A stretch of 64,000 nt of DNA from Mycolicibacterium bacteremicum (GCF_002086115.1 NZ_MVHJ01000016.1:32707-96706), one strand, 5' to 3'. Positions 1 to 8,332 are shown, counted from the first letter of the stretch. The notes: generated from the letters alone by a model not told the origin. Translations and numbers: made by a program.

Positions 1-169
1 GGAGGCCTACGAATGGCACACCTCGCAGGCCGGCGGCGCGCGCGGGGCGGTGATGCTCGGCGACGAGATGATCGACGAGGCCAGCCGGAAGATGGCGTTG
101 GTGGTGGCGGGCAAGGGGCGGGCGGCCGGCATGGCCCGCACCGGTGAGCCCTACCGGCCGCCGGCCTAG
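1..169 (+). CDS. C-terminal fragment of a probable HpcH/HpaI-family (CitE-like) CoA-ester lyase
   Basis: The window opens inside this gene; the frame starts at base 2 and ends at the TAG at 167-169, leaving 55 residues. The visible tail contains ARGAVMLGDEMIDEASRKMA, which resembles the C-terminal GAV-x-L-x-G-x-M-I-D segment of HpcH/HpaI aldolases and CitE-like lyases that cleave or form malyl-CoA-type esters. The catalytic Arg and metal-binding Glu/Asp lie upstream of the window, so the substrate cannot be judged. Its stop codon shares the CTAG palindrome at 166-169 with the stop of the convergent DUF4190 gene. The family call rests on a short tail only. Confidence 0.5.
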   Translation, partial: EAYEWHTSQAGGARGAVMLGDEMIDEASRKMALVVAGKGRAAGMARTGEPYRPPA

Positions 170-543
170 GCGGTCAGGCCGGTGGCGAACACCCCGATCC
201 AGAGCAGGAATCCCAGCGCCATGAACGCGGTGACCAGACCGCCGATGATCGTTGCGGCCAAGGCCAGCCCGTATCCGTCCTGGCCGGTCTGCCTGGTCTG
301 GCGCATCGCGATCACGCCGAGGATCAGGCCCGCCACCGATGGCAGCCCGCAGAACACCAGACCGGCCAACGCGCTGACCAGTGCGCCGATCGCCATCCCG
401 CTGGTGCCCGGGGGCTTGTACGGGGCAGGGAACGGATAGGGCGGGTAGCCGCCGTTGTAGCCGGGGTAGCCGGGGTAGGGCGGCGGGACCGGCGGTGGCA
501 GTCCGGCGTCGTCGGGATAGTCGAACGGACGGCCGTCGGTCAC
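166..543 (-). CDS. Small Pro/Tyr-rich DUF4190 membrane protein
   Basis: This 125-residue protein has an N-terminal Pro/Gly/Tyr-rich cytoplasmic-looking segment (about residues 1-45) followed by two hydrophobic helices (about 50-78 and 93-122). The link GVIAMRQTRQTGQDGYGLA between them is typical of DUF4190, a small actinobacterial membrane domain of unknown function. It starts at a GTG (543) that overlaps the stop of the longer upstream DUF4190 gene in a GTGA arrangement, so the two are probably translationally coupled. The pair are paralogues sharing the same two-helix core and correspond in position to the Rv1233c region of M. tuberculosis. No enzymatic residues are apparent. Confidence 0.8.
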   Translation of the reverse strand: MTDGRPFDYPDDAGLPPPVPPPYPGYPGYNGGYPPYPFPAPYKPPGTSGMAIGALVSALAGLVFCGLPSVAGLILGVIAMRQTRQTGQDGYGLALAATIIGGLVTAFMALGFLLWIGVFATGLTA

Positions 544-1331
544 GGTGAGACGCTGGCGATGCCGAAGAGCAAGACACCCAGCGCGATGCCGAGGACCAGC
601 AGCAGTCCACCGAGCACGATGCCGGAGATGGCCAGCTCCTTACCGCGCTGCCCGGTTCGCTTGATCTGGTTCAGCGCGACGATGCCCAGCACGATCCCTG
701 CGATGGCGGCCGGCGGGCCACCGAAGAAACAGAAGAAGAACAGCGGGATGGACAGTCCGGAGCAGACCAGCGAGGCGATCGCCGAGTTGTTCTGCGGGGC
801 GACGGCCGGCCCGCCGTAGGGCGACGGGTATCCGGGAGCGCCATACGGTGGCGGCGCGCCGAACTGCGGAGGGAACGGCGGTGGGGCGCCGTATCCCGGC
901 GGCGGTGGGTATCCGGGTGCGCCGTACCCCGGGGGCGGGTAGGTGGCGCCGGGATCTGCCCCGTACCCCGGTGGCGGGTACCCGCTGTCCTGGGGTGCGC
1001 CGTACCCCGGGGGTGGATATCCGGTGTCCTGGGGTGCGCCGAACCCCGGGGGTGGCGGCGGGTACCCGGTGGCCGAGTAGTCGGGTGCGGTGTTACCGGG
1101 ATGCGGATAGCCCTGCGGCGCGGCGGTCGGCTCGGGCTGGCCGTAGGCGGGCGGCGGGGTGTAGTCCGGGTAGGCCGGTGACTCGCCGGCGGCCTGCTCG
1201 ATGGGCGGCGCCTCGTACCCGGCCGCGGTCGGCTCGGAACCCGGACCGGAACCCGACCCCGAACCGGCATTCGAATCCGAACCCGACTGTGACGACGGCG
1301 TTGCTGCTGCGTCCTCTCCCGGATTGGTCAT
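540..1331 (-). CDS. Pro/Gly/Tyr repeat-rich DUF4190 membrane protein (Rv1233c-like)
   Basis: A 263-residue protein. About 180 N-terminal residues are low complexity: first Ser/Gly-rich, then tandem GYPPPGYGA-type repeats, some separated by a PQD linker. A C-terminal DUF4190 domain follows with two hydrophobic helices around residues 188-222 and 236-262 joined by LNQIKRTGQRGKELAISG. Such Pro-rich tails usually lie in the cytoplasm next to the membrane domain; a binding role is inferred only. The ATG at 1331 is preceded by TAGGTT six bases upstream, so the mRNA may be leaderless, although GGAGG directly abuts the start. It is first in a two-gene operon with the smaller paralogue. Confidence 0.8.
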   Translation of the reverse strand: MTNPGEDAAATPSSQSGSDSNAGSGSGSGPGSEPTAAGYEAPPIEQAAGESPAYPDYTPPPAYGQPEPTAAPQGYPHPGNTAPDYSATGYPPPPPGFGAPQDTGYPPPGYGAPQDSGYPPPGYGADPGATYPPPGYGAPGYPPPPGYGAPPPFPPQFGAPPPYGAPGYPSPYGGPAVAPQNNSAIASLVCSGLSIPLFFFCFFGGPPAAIAGIVLGIVALNQIKRTGQRGKELAISGIVLGGLLLVLGIALGVLLFGIASVSP

Positions 1332-1337
1332 CCTCCA

Positions 1338-1343
1338 AACCTA
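1338..1343 (-). promoter_or_regulatory. -10 hexamer TAGGTT for a probable leaderless mRNA
   Basis: On the minus strand TAGGTT is followed by six bases and then the ATG at 1331, which would place transcription start at or next to the start codon. A second TAnnnT hexamer (TACGCT) lies immediately upstream. No -35 box is convincing. Confidence 0.4.
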
Positions 1344-1460
1344 GCGTACGTGCTGGTCTGCGGGATGATTCGGCAATGTGGGCAGGGGTACCCACGATTG
1401 CGCGTTCAGGCATAGGGTTGTTGCGCATACCGGCTGTTTCACGTGAGGAGAGCAGAAGCC

Positions 1461-1973
1461 ATGACGGGTCCCCTTCGACCAGGCCAAGACCCGGCGGGAC
1501 GGCCGGGTGCACGCGGGCCCGCCGCGCTGCCCACCCCGCCCAAGGGGTGGCCCATCGGCTCGTACCCCACCTACGCCGAGGCGCAGCGCGCGGTGGATTA
1601 CCTCTCCGATCAACAGTTTCCGGTCGAACAGGTCACCATCGTCGGGGTGGACCTGATGCAGGTCGAGCGCGTCACCGGACGGCTGTCGTGGCCCAAGGTG
1701 CTCGGTGGTGGCGTGCTGTCGGGTGCCTGGCTGGGTCTGTTCATCGGCCTGATCCTGGGCTTCTTCAGTCCCAGCCCGTGGGGAGCACTGGCCACCGGCC
1801 TGATCGCCGGTGTGTTCTTCGGTCTGATCACCTCCGCCATCCCGTATGCGATGGCGCGCGGCACAAGGGATTTCAGCTCCACGCTGCAACTGGTGGCCGG
1901 TCGCTACGACGTGCTCTGCGATCCGCAGGGTGCCGAGCAGGGGCGGGATCTGCTGGCACGCTTGACGATCTGA
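1461..1973 (+). CDS. Rv1234-like membrane protein with a general-stress (YflT/17M-like) domain
   Basis: The 170-residue protein starts with a Pro-rich stretch, then a soluble domain around residues 25-70 (IGSYPTYAEAQRAVDYLSD followed by QVTIVGVDLMQVERV). This pattern is typical of the general stress protein 17M-like fold, in which a Tyr/Ala-rich helix precedes an x-I-V-G-x-D-L strand. Two or three hydrophobic segments follow (about 80-140). I chose ATG 1461 because GAGGAGAG lies nine bases upstream; an in-frame start at 1443 has no such site. It precedes the lpqY-sugABC operon in the same orientation, as Rv1234 does in M. tuberculosis, but a separate lpqY promoter is visible. Function is unknown. 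Confidence 0.8.
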   Translation: MTGPLRPGQDPAGRPGARGPAALPTPPKGWPIGSYPTYAEAQRAVDYLSDQQFPVEQVTIVGVDLMQVERVTGRLSWPKVLGGGVLSGAWLGLFIGLILGFFSPSPWGALATGLIAGVFFGLITSAIPYAMARGTRDFSSTLQLVAGRYDVLCDPQGAEQGRDLLARLTI

Positions 1974-1997
1974 TCGCCCGACGCGCCCACGAAGTGG

Positions 1998-2027
1998 TTG
2001 CATAGTACGCGTCTGTGGATCTACGTT
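1998..2027 (+). promoter_or_regulatory. Candidate promoter of the lpqY-sugABC operon
   Basis: TTGCAT at 1998-2003 is followed by an 18-base spacer and TACGTT at 2022-2027. This would start transcription near 2034 and give a leader of about 60 bases before the GTG of lpqY. Confidence 0.45.
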
Positions 2028-2033
2028 GGCCCG

Positions 2034-2071
2034 GCAGGAGGTTCGCTCCTGCAAGTCGCCATGGCGGCGAC
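2034..2071 (+). promoter_or_regulatory. Two adjacent stem-loops in the lpqY leader
   Basis: GCAGGAG/CTCCTGC (2034-2040 and 2046-2052, five-base loop) is followed by GTCGCC/GGCGAC (2055-2060 and 2066-2071). The GGAGG ribosome binding site (2085-2089) lies just downstream and single-stranded. The pair could stabilise the mRNA or modulate translation; no known riboswitch is recognised. Confidence 0.4.
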
Positions 2072-2095
2072 ATCGGACGCAGACGGAGGCCGGTA

Positions 2096-3493
2096 GTGCG
2101 CACACGACGGCTTTGTGCGGCGGTGATGGCTGCAGTGACGGCCGGGTCGATCACGACGGCGTGTGGTTCCGCCGACGACGGCATCGTCATCAGCTACTAC
2201 ACACCCGCCAACGAGATGGCAACGTTCACCGCGGTTGCGCAGAAGTGCAACGAACAGCTCGGTGGGCGCTTCACCATCAGACAGGTTTCGTTGCCCAAGG
2301 GCGCCGACGATCAGCGCCTGCAGCTGGCCCGGCGGCTCACCGGCAACGACAAATCGCTCGACGTGATGGCGCTGGACGTGGTGTGGACCGCGGAGTTCGC
2401 CGAAGCCGGTTGGGCGCTGCCGCTCTCGGACGACCCGGCGGGCCGGGCCGAGTCCGACGCGACGGAGAACACCCTGCCCGGTCCGCTGGAAACCGCGAAA
2501 TGGCAGGACAAGCTCTACGCCGCCCCGATCAGCACCAACACCCAAATGCTGTGGTACCGGGCCGATCTGATGCCCGCGCCGCCGGCAACCTGGGACCAGA
2601 TGGTGGCCGAGGCCACCCGGCAGTACGCCGCGGGCGGGCCGAGTTGGATCGCCGTTCAGGGCAAGCAGTACGAGGGTCTGGTGGTGTGGTTCAACACGCT
2701 GCTGGAAAGCGCCGGGGGACAGGTGCTCTCCGACGACGGGCAGACCGTCACGTTGACCGACACCCCCGAGCATCGCGCCGCGACGGTCAAGGCCCTGCAG
2801 ATCATCAAAGACGTTGCCACGGCACCGGGTGCGGACCCGTCGATCACCCAGACCGATGAGGGCACCGCGCGTCTTGCGTTGGAGCAGGGCAAAGCTGCCC
2901 TCGAGGTCAACTGGCCGTTCGTGCTGCCCTCGATGCTGGAGAACGCGGTCAAGGGTGGCGTCCCGTTCCTGCCGCTGAACCAGGATCCGACGCTGGCCAG
3001 TGCGATCAACGATGCCGGCAGCTTCTCGCCGAGCGACGAGCAGTTCGACGTCGCCTACGAGGCGAGTAAGAAGGTGTTCGGTTTCGCGCCGTTCCCGAGC
3101 GTGATCGAGGGCTCGCAGGCCAAGGTCACCCTGGGTGGGCTGAACCTCGCCGTGGGCAAGAACACCCAGCACAAGGCCGAGGCGTTCGAGGCCATCCGCT
3201 GCCTGCGCAATGTCGACAATCAGCGCTACACCTCGGTCGAGGGTGGCCTGCCCGCGGTGCGGGCCTCGTTGTACGACGACCCGGCATTCCAGGAGAAGTA
3301 CCCGCAATACGAGATCATCCGCCAGCAGCTGACCAACGCCGCGGTGCGTCCGGCCACGCCGGTGTATCAGGCGCTGTCGACCCGGATCTCGGCCACGCTG
3401 GCCCCGATCACCGAGATCGACCCGGAGCGCACGGCCGATGAGCTGACCGAGCAGGTGCAGAAGGCGATCGACGGCAAGGGGCTCATCCCGTGA
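2096..3493 (+). CDS. lpqY: LpqY, trehalose-binding lipoprotein of the SugABC importer
   Basis: LpqY is the extracytoplasmic substrate-binding lipoprotein that captures trehalose released during mycolate transfer and passes it to SugABC for recycling. The 465-residue protein (M. tuberculosis LpqY is similar in length) begins VRTRRLC, has a short hydrophobic signal and an ITTAC lipobox with lipidated Cys at about residue 23, then a solute-binding (ABC family 1) domain with motifs such as LDVMALDVVWTAEFAEAGW and APISTNTQMLWYR. I chose GTG 2096 because GGAGG sits six bases upstream and this start puts the lipobox at normal distance; the open frame back to 2015 would bury it. First gene of the operon, 28 bases before sugA. 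Confidence 0.95.
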   Translation: MRTRRLCAAVMAAVTAGSITTACGSADDGIVISYYTPANEMATFTAVAQKCNEQLGGRFTIRQVSLPKGADDQRLQLARRLTGNDKSLDVMALDVVWTAEFAEAGWALPLSDDPAGRAESDATENTLPGPLETAKWQDKLYAAPISTNTQMLWYRADLMPAPPATWDQMVAEATRQYAAGGPSWIAVQGKQYEGLVVWFNTLLESAGGQVLSDDGQTVTLTDTPEHRAATVKALQIIKDVATAPGADPSITQTDEGTARLALEQGKAALEVNWPFVLPSMLENAVKGGVPFLPLNQDPTLASAINDAGSFSPSDEQFDVAYEASKKVFGFAPFPSVIEGSQAKVTLGGLNLAVGKNTQHKAEAFEAIRCLRNVDNQRYTSVEGGLPAVRASLYDDPAFQEKYPQYEIIRQQLTNAAVRPATPVYQALSTRISATLAPITEIDPERTADELTEQVQKAIDGKGLIP

Positions 3494-3521
3494 TCGAGGC
3501 AGAAGCGGAGCGGGATCGCCC

Positions 3522-4418
3522 ATGAGTACCAAGACCGACGACCTCGCCGCGCAGCGCAGACTGGCCTACTGGCTGATCAGCCCGGCGGTGTTCCTGATGC
3601 TCGCGGTCACCGCCTACCCGATCGGGTACGCGGTCTGGCTGAGCCTGCAGCGCTACAACCTGGCCGCCCCCGATGATGTCGAGTTCATCGGGCTGGGCAA
3701 CTATCAGACCATCCTCACCGACCGGTACTGGTGGACGGCCTTCGCGGTGACGGTGGGCATCACCATCGTCTCGGTGGCCATCGAATTCGTCCTCGGCATG
3801 GCGCTCGCGCTCGTCATGCATCGCACCATCTTCGGCAAGGGCACGGTGCGCACCGCGATCCTGGTGCCCTACGGCATCGTCACCGTCGCGGCGTCCTACA
3901 GCTGGTACTACGCCTGGACGCCGGGAACCGGCTATCTGGCCAACCTGCTACCCGACGGCAGTGCCCCACTGACCGAACAGCTTCCGTCGCTGGCCATCGT
4001 GGTGCTGGCCGAGGTGTGGAAGACGACGCCGTTCATGGCGCTGCTGCTGCTGGCCGGTCTGGCCCTGGTGCCCCAGGATCTGCTCAACGCCGCCCAGGTC
4101 GACGGGGCCGGTGCCTGGAAGCGCCTGACCAAGGTGATCCTGCCGCTGATCAAGCCCGCGATCCTGGTGGCGTTGCTGTTCCGCACGCTGGATGCGTTCC
4201 GCATCTTCGACAACATCTATGTGCTCACCGGCGGGGCCAACGACACCGGATCGGTCTCGATCCTGGGTTACGACAATCTGTTCAAGGCATTCAACCTCGG
4301 CCTGGGCTCGGCCATCAGCGTGCTGATCTTCCTGTGCGTCGCGGTGATCGCGTTCATCTTCATCAAGATCTTCGGCGCCTCGGCGCCGGGTAGCGAAGAC
4401 GAGAGGGCCGGGCGATGA
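3522..4418 (+). CDS. sugA: SugA, trehalose ABC transporter permease
   Basis: A 298-residue inner-membrane permease of the carbohydrate ABC importer class (MalF-like), with about six transmembrane helices starting with LAYWLISPAVFLMLAVTAYP. The cytoplasmic EAA loop that docks onto the ATPase is visible as AAQVDGAGAWKRLTKVILP near residues 190-208. With SugB it forms the pore through which LpqY-bound trehalose enters. It lies between lpqY and sugB with a short spacer. The ATG at 3522 is preceded by a purine-rich GGAGCGG. Family identity and operon position agree, so the call is firm. Confidence 0.95.
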   Translation: MSTKTDDLAAQRRLAYWLISPAVFLMLAVTAYPIGYAVWLSLQRYNLAAPDDVEFIGLGNYQTILTDRYWWTAFAVTVGITIVSVAIEFVLGMALALVMHRTIFGKGTVRTAILVPYGIVTVAASYSWYYAWTPGTGYLANLLPDGSAPLTEQLPSLAIVVLAEVWKTTPFMALLLLAGLALVPQDLLNAAQVDGAGAWKRLTKVILPLIKPAILVALLFRTLDAFRIFDNIYVLTGGANDTGSVSILGYDNLFKAFNLGLGSAISVLIFLCVAVIAFIFIKIFGASAPGSEDERAGR

Positions 4419-4446
4419 GCGTGTGCGCGAAGAGCAGAGGGAACAG

Positions 4447-5283
4447 ATGAACGAGCACGTGGGTGCCCGGCGCGCCACCGGCTGGGCCGTCGTCAACGTC
4501 ATCGTCGTGCTCTACGCACTGATCCCGGTGCTGTGGATCCTGTCGCTGTCGCTCAAGCCGACGTCATCGGTCAAGGACGGCAAGTTCATCCCCGAACAGA
4601 TCACCTTCGACAACTACAAGGCGATCTTCGAGGGCAACATCTTCACCTCGGCCCTGATCAACTCGATCGGCATCGGGCTGATCACCACGCTGATCGCGGT
4701 GACCATCGGCGGGATGGCCGCCTACGCCATCGCCCGGCTGGCCTTCCCAGGGAAGAAGTTGCTCGTCGGCGTCGCGTTGCTGATCGCGATGTTCCCGCAG
4801 ATCTCGCTGGTGACACCGATTTTCAACATCGAGCGCCGGCTCGGGCTGTTCGACACCTGGCCGGGTCTGATCATTCCCTACATCACCTTCGCGCTGCCGC
4901 TGGCGATCTACACCATGAGCGCCTTCTTCAAGGAGATCCCGTGGGATCTGGAGAAGGCGGCCAAGATGGACGGTGCCACCCCGGGACAGGCCTTCCGCAA
5001 GGTGATCGCCCCGCTGGCCGCGCCCGGTATCGTCACCGCGGCCATCCTGGTGTTCATCTTCGCCTGGAACGACCTGCTGCTGGCACTGTCGCTGACCGCG
5101 ACCGAACGGGCCATCACCGCACCGGTGGCCATCGCGAACTTCACCGGGAGTTCGCAATTCGAGGAGCCGACCGGTTCCATCGCGGCGGGCGCGATGGTCA
5201 TCACCATCCCGATCATCATCTTTGTTCTCATATTTCAGCGACGGATCGTGGCCGGGTTGACCTCCGGCGCGGTGAAGGGGTAA
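4447..5283 (+). CDS. sugB: SugB, trehalose ABC transporter permease
   Basis: The second permease of the trehalose importer (278 residues, MalG-like). It has six hydrophobic helices and an EAA loop reading DLEKAAKMDGATPGQAFRKV at about residues 170-190. I chose ATG 4447 because GAGGGAA precedes it closely; an in-frame GTG at 4423 would add eight residues (REEQREQ) without a better ribosome site. It follows sugA after 28 bases and precedes sugC after three bases. The subunit should pair with SugA in the membrane and contact one SugC monomer. Confidence 0.95.
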   Translation: MNEHVGARRATGWAVVNVIVVLYALIPVLWILSLSLKPTSSVKDGKFIPEQITFDNYKAIFEGNIFTSALINSIGIGLITTLIAVTIGGMAAYAIARLAFPGKKLLVGVALLIAMFPQISLVTPIFNIERRLGLFDTWPGLIIPYITFALPLAIYTMSAFFKEIPWDLEKAAKMDGATPGQAFRKVIAPLAAPGIVTAAILVFIFAWNDLLLALSLTATERAITAPVAIANFTGSSQFEEPTGSIAAGAMVITIPIIIFVLIFQRRIVAGLTSGAVKG

Positions 5284-5286
5284 CAC

Positions 5287-6459
5287 ATGGCCGAAATCGT
5301 GCTGGAGAACGTGACGAAGAGCTATGCCGGTGGTGCGACGGCGGTCAAGGACTTGTCGCTGACCATCGCAGACGGCGAGTTCATCATCCTGGTGGGTCCG
5401 TCCGGGTGCGGAAAGTCGACCACGCTCAACATGATTGCGGGCCTGGAGGACATCAGCTCCGGGGAACTGCGCATCGGTGGCGAGCGGGTCAATGACAAGG
5501 CGCCCAAGGACCGGGACATCGCCATGGTGTTCCAGTCCTACGCGCTCTACCCGCATCTGAGCGTGCGGCAGAACATCGCCTTCCCGCTGACGCTGGCCAA
5601 GGTCGGCAAGGACGAGATCAACCGCAAGGTCGAAGAGACCGCCAACATCCTGGACCTGGCCAACCTGCTGGACCGCAAGCCGGCTCAGCTGTCCGGTGGC
5701 CAGCGGCAGCGAGTTGCCATGGGGCGGGCGATCGTCCGCAATCCCAAGGCCTTCCTGATGGACGAGCCGCTGTCCAACCTCGATGCCAAGCTGCGGGTGC
5801 AGATGCGTACCGAGATCGCCCGCTTGCAGAGCCGGCTGAACACCACCACCGTCTACGTCACCCACGACCAGACCGAGGCGATGACGCTCGGCGACCGCGT
5901 CGTGGTGATGCTGGCCGGCGTCGCGCAGCAGATCGGCACGCCGGAGGAGTTGTACAGCACCCCGGCCAACCTGTTCGTCGCCGGCTTCATCGGGTCGCCG
6001 GCGATGAACTTCTTCCCGGCCACGCTGACCGACGGCGGCATCAAGCTACCGTTCGGCGAGGTCGTGCTCACCGACGAGGCGCAACGCGTGCTCGACCAGC
6101 ACCCCCGTCCCGGCAATGTCATCGCCGGTATCCGTCCCGAACATTTCGACGACGCCAGCCTGATCGACACCTACTCGCGCATCCGTGCGGTCACCTTCGA
6201 GGTGGAGGTCGACCTGGTCGAGTCGCTCGGGGCCGACAAGTATCTGTACTTCCGCACCGAGGGCTCCGGGGCGAGGTCGGCTCAGCTCGAGCAGCTGGCC
6301 GCCGAGTCCGGGGTCGGTGAGAACGAGTTCGTCGCACGGGTTTCCGCCGACTCGAAGGTGACGGCCGGCAGCAGGGCCGAACTCGCGGTCGACACCTCCA
6401 AGCTGCTGATCTTCGACGCGGACTCCGGAGTGAACCTGTCGATCCCACCGGCGGGCTAG
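5287..6459 (+). CDS. sugC: SugC, ATPase of the trehalose importer
   Basis: A 390-residue MalK/UgpC-type ABC ATPase energising trehalose uptake. Visible motifs: Walker A GPSGCGKST near residue 37, Q-loop VFQSYALYPH, signature LSGGQRQR near 135, Walker B AFLMDEPLSNLDAK, and the switch His in YVTHDQTEA. The C-terminal third (about 235-390) is the TOBE/OB-fold regulatory region usual in this class. It begins three bases after sugB. Its TAG stop overlaps the GTG of the next gene by one base, tying the SUFU-domain gene to the operon. Confidence 0.95.
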   Translation: MAEIVLENVTKSYAGGATAVKDLSLTIADGEFIILVGPSGCGKSTTLNMIAGLEDISSGELRIGGERVNDKAPKDRDIAMVFQSYALYPHLSVRQNIAFPLTLAKVGKDEINRKVEETANILDLANLLDRKPAQLSGGQRQRVAMGRAIVRNPKAFLMDEPLSNLDAKLRVQMRTEIARLQSRLNTTTVYVTHDQTEAMTLGDRVVVMLAGVAQQIGTPEELYSTPANLFVAGFIGSPAMNFFPATLTDGGIKLPFGEVVLTDEAQRVLDQHPRPGNVIAGIRPEHFDDASLIDTYSRIRAVTFEVEVDLVESLGADKYLYFRTEGSGARSAQLEQLAAESGVGENEFVARVSADSKVTAGSRAELAVDTSKLLIFDADSGVNLSIPPAG

Positions 6460-7052
6460 TGACCGACATCCTGGGCGAGGTGCGGGCGCGGCTGCGCACG
6501 CACTTCGCCGACGCCGGGGTGCTCGGCGAACCCGGCGAGGCCAGCGTGACCTTCCTGGGGGCCGACCGGATCGACATCCTGCGTTTCGGGCCGGACGGTG
6601 ATGGCGTCAATCACTATGTGTCGCTGGGCTGTTCGCGGTACCCGATGACCGATCCGACCGATCTGGTCGCCGACGGGGTGCGCGGTCCGCGGGCCGAGGT
6701 CGTGGTGTCGCTGCGCCCACCCAGTCCCGTCGGGCTGGCGAAATCCATCGCGATCCTGGCGGCGGCGCCCGCGGTGGAGGGGCTGGTGCTCGAACCCGAC
6801 GCGTTGATCGACCTCAGCGGACCGCTGTTCGAGGCGGCACCGTTCACCGCATTCCTGCTGAGCGCCGGCGACATCGCCGATGTCGTACTGCCGGAACCGC
6901 TTTCGGCGGTAACCCTGCTGCAGGCCACGCCGATCACGCCCACCGAGGCGGCGTGGGTGCGGCTCAAGGGTGCCGAGGCGATGCGCGAGGCCTGGCGTAC
7001 CGACGGGGTCGACGTGTTCGACGCCAATCGCCGCGCCTCCGAACCCTCCTGA
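6459..7052 (+). CDS. Suppressor-of-fused (SUFU)-like domain protein
   Basis: The 197-residue protein has no signal peptide or membrane segment. It reads like bacterial SUFU-family proteins: an N-terminal GVNHYVSLGCSRYPM segment, a central PRAEVVVSLR strand, then the PLFEAAPFTAFLL and LLQATPITPTEAAWVRLKGAE segments typical of the family C-terminus. In bacteria the family is of unknown role and is often found near toxin-immunity genes, but no toxin is visible here. Its GTG overlaps the last base of the sugC stop (TAGTG), so it is co-translated with the trehalose importer; whether it acts with it is unknown. A hairpin follows it. Confidence 0.7.
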   Translation: MTDILGEVRARLRTHFADAGVLGEPGEASVTFLGADRIDILRFGPDGDGVNHYVSLGCSRYPMTDPTDLVADGVRGPRAEVVVSLRPPSPVGLAKSIAILAAAPAVEGLVLEPDALIDLSGPLFEAAPFTAFLLSAGDIADVVLPEPLSAVTLLQATPITPTEAAWVRLKGAEAMREAWRTDGVDVFDANRRASEPS

Positions 7053-7071
7053 CCCCGGCGATCCGTGGAGC

Positions 7072-7096
7072 CGGAGCCGTACCGGTTACGGCTCCG
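7072..7096. terminator. Hairpin between the convergent SUFU-domain gene and corA
   Basis: CGGAGCCGTA and TACGGCTCCG form a perfect ten-base stem around the five-base loop CCGGT. It lies 20 bases after the SUFU stop and 13 bases before the corA stop, so it could terminate both directions. There is no U-tract, as is common in mycobacteria. Confidence 0.6.
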
Positions 7097-7109
7097 CACA
7101 TCGCCGGCG

Positions 7110-8219
7110 TCAGAGCCAGTGGTTGCGGCGGAACGTGCGGTACAGCAACAGGCAGATCGCCAGCATGGTCAGCAGCACCGCCGGGTAGCCCCAGGTGGCC
7201 TTCAACTCCGGCATGTGTTCGAAGTTCATCCCGTAGATCCCGGCCATCGCGGTCGGCACCGCGGCGATCGCGACCCACGCCGAGATCTTGCGCATGTCGG
7301 TGCTCTGCTGCATCGACACCTTGCCCACGGCGGCCTGCACCAGCGAGCTGAGCACCTCGTCGTAGCTACTGATGCGGTCGGAGGCCTTGATCGCGTGATC
7401 CAGGACGTCGCGCATGTAGCGGCGGACCTCCTTGGAGATCAGGTCATTGTGGTCAGAGGTCATCCGTTGTAGATCTGTGGCCAGCGGGCTGACCGCTCGG
7501 CGCAGCTCGACGACCTCCCGTTTCATCAGATAGATGTGCTCGATTTCGGTGGCGCGGTTGGGCGAGAAGACGTTCTCCTCCATCTCGTCGATGTCGTGCT
7601 CGACGAGGTCGGTCACGTCGAGGTAGTCATCGACGACGTGGTCGGCGATCGCGTGCATCACCGCGTACGGGCCGAGCTTGCAGTTGGCGGGGGTGGTATC
7701 GATGTGTTTACGAACGCCGGCCAGCCCCCCGTGCTCGCCGTGCCGGACGGTGACCACGAAGTCGGGTCCGACGAAGATCATGATCTCACCGGTCTCCACG
7801 ATCTCGCGGGTCCTGGCCACCGCATCGTTGGCGACATATTTGACGGTCTTGAGCACCAGGAACAGGGTGTCGTCATAGCGCTCAAGCTTGGGACGTTGAT
7901 GGGCGTGCACCGCGTCCTCCACGGCCAGCTCGTGGAGCCCGAAGACGTCGGCGACGGCCTGCATCTGATGTTCGTCGGGCTCGTGCAGGCCGATCCACAC
8001 GAAGGCCTGCAGTCCGTCGGACTCGATCTCGCGCACTTTGTCGAGCGCCGCGGCGTGGGTGTATTTGCCGGGTAGCCGAACGCCGTCGCTGTAGACGCCG
8101 CAGTCGACCATGGCGCGCGCGACCGGCACGTGGATGCTGCTCGCATCGGGTTCGGCCACCGGCTGCCGTCGACCCGTATTGCGCAGCTTGGATGGCGGAA
8201 GTGCGCGGAACGTCGGCAT
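7110..8219 (-). CDS. corA: CorA magnesium/cobalt transporter
   Basis: This 369-residue protein matches the CorA (MIT) family, pentameric channels for Mg2+ and Co2+. The large N-terminal cytoplasmic domain includes FVWIGLHEPDEHQM and AVEDAVHAHQRPKLERYDD. The C-terminus carries two membrane helices with the signature GMN in AGIYGMNFEHMPEL (about residues 330-343). The start has a strong GGGAGG five bases before the ATG. It corresponds to Rv1239c in M. tuberculosis (about the same length). No magnesium riboswitch is evident in the roughly 120 bases upstream. Confidence 0.93.
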   Translation of the reverse strand: MPTFRALPPSKLRNTGRRQPVAEPDASSIHVPVARAMVDCGVYSDGVRLPGKYTHAAALDKVREIESDGLQAFVWIGLHEPDEHQMQAVADVFGLHELAVEDAVHAHQRPKLERYDDTLFLVLKTVKYVANDAVARTREIVETGEIMIFVGPDFVVTVRHGEHGGLAGVRKHIDTTPANCKLGPYAVMHAIADHVVDDYLDVTDLVEHDIDEMEENVFSPNRATEIEHIYLMKREVVELRRAVSPLATDLQRMTSDHNDLISKEVRRYMRDVLDHAIKASDRISSYDEVLSSLVQAAVGKVSMQQSTDMRKISAWVAIAAVPTAMAGIYGMNFEHMPELKATWGYPAVLLTMLAICLLLYRTFRRNHWL

Positions 8220-8326
8220 CGCTACCTCCCAGCATCACCGGATGACACATCCGAATGTTACTAGTCGGTCGCATTTCCAACCTCTCACCTGCGGGGTTGG
8301 GGTGCCGGTGAGTTCGGGGCATGAAG

Positions 8327-8332
8327 TAGCGT
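8327..8332 (+). promoter_or_regulatory. -10 hexamer TAGCGT for a probable leaderless malic enzyme mRNA
   Basis: TAGCGT is followed by seven bases and the ATG at 8340, with no ribosome binding site between them. This suggests a leaderless transcript. Confidence 0.45.

Noticed and set aside
2015..2095. N-terminal extension of LpqY from the first in-frame start
   Set aside because: It would place 27 Arg-rich residues before the signal peptide and includes the leader hairpins; GTG 2096 has a ribosome site and correct lipobox spacing.
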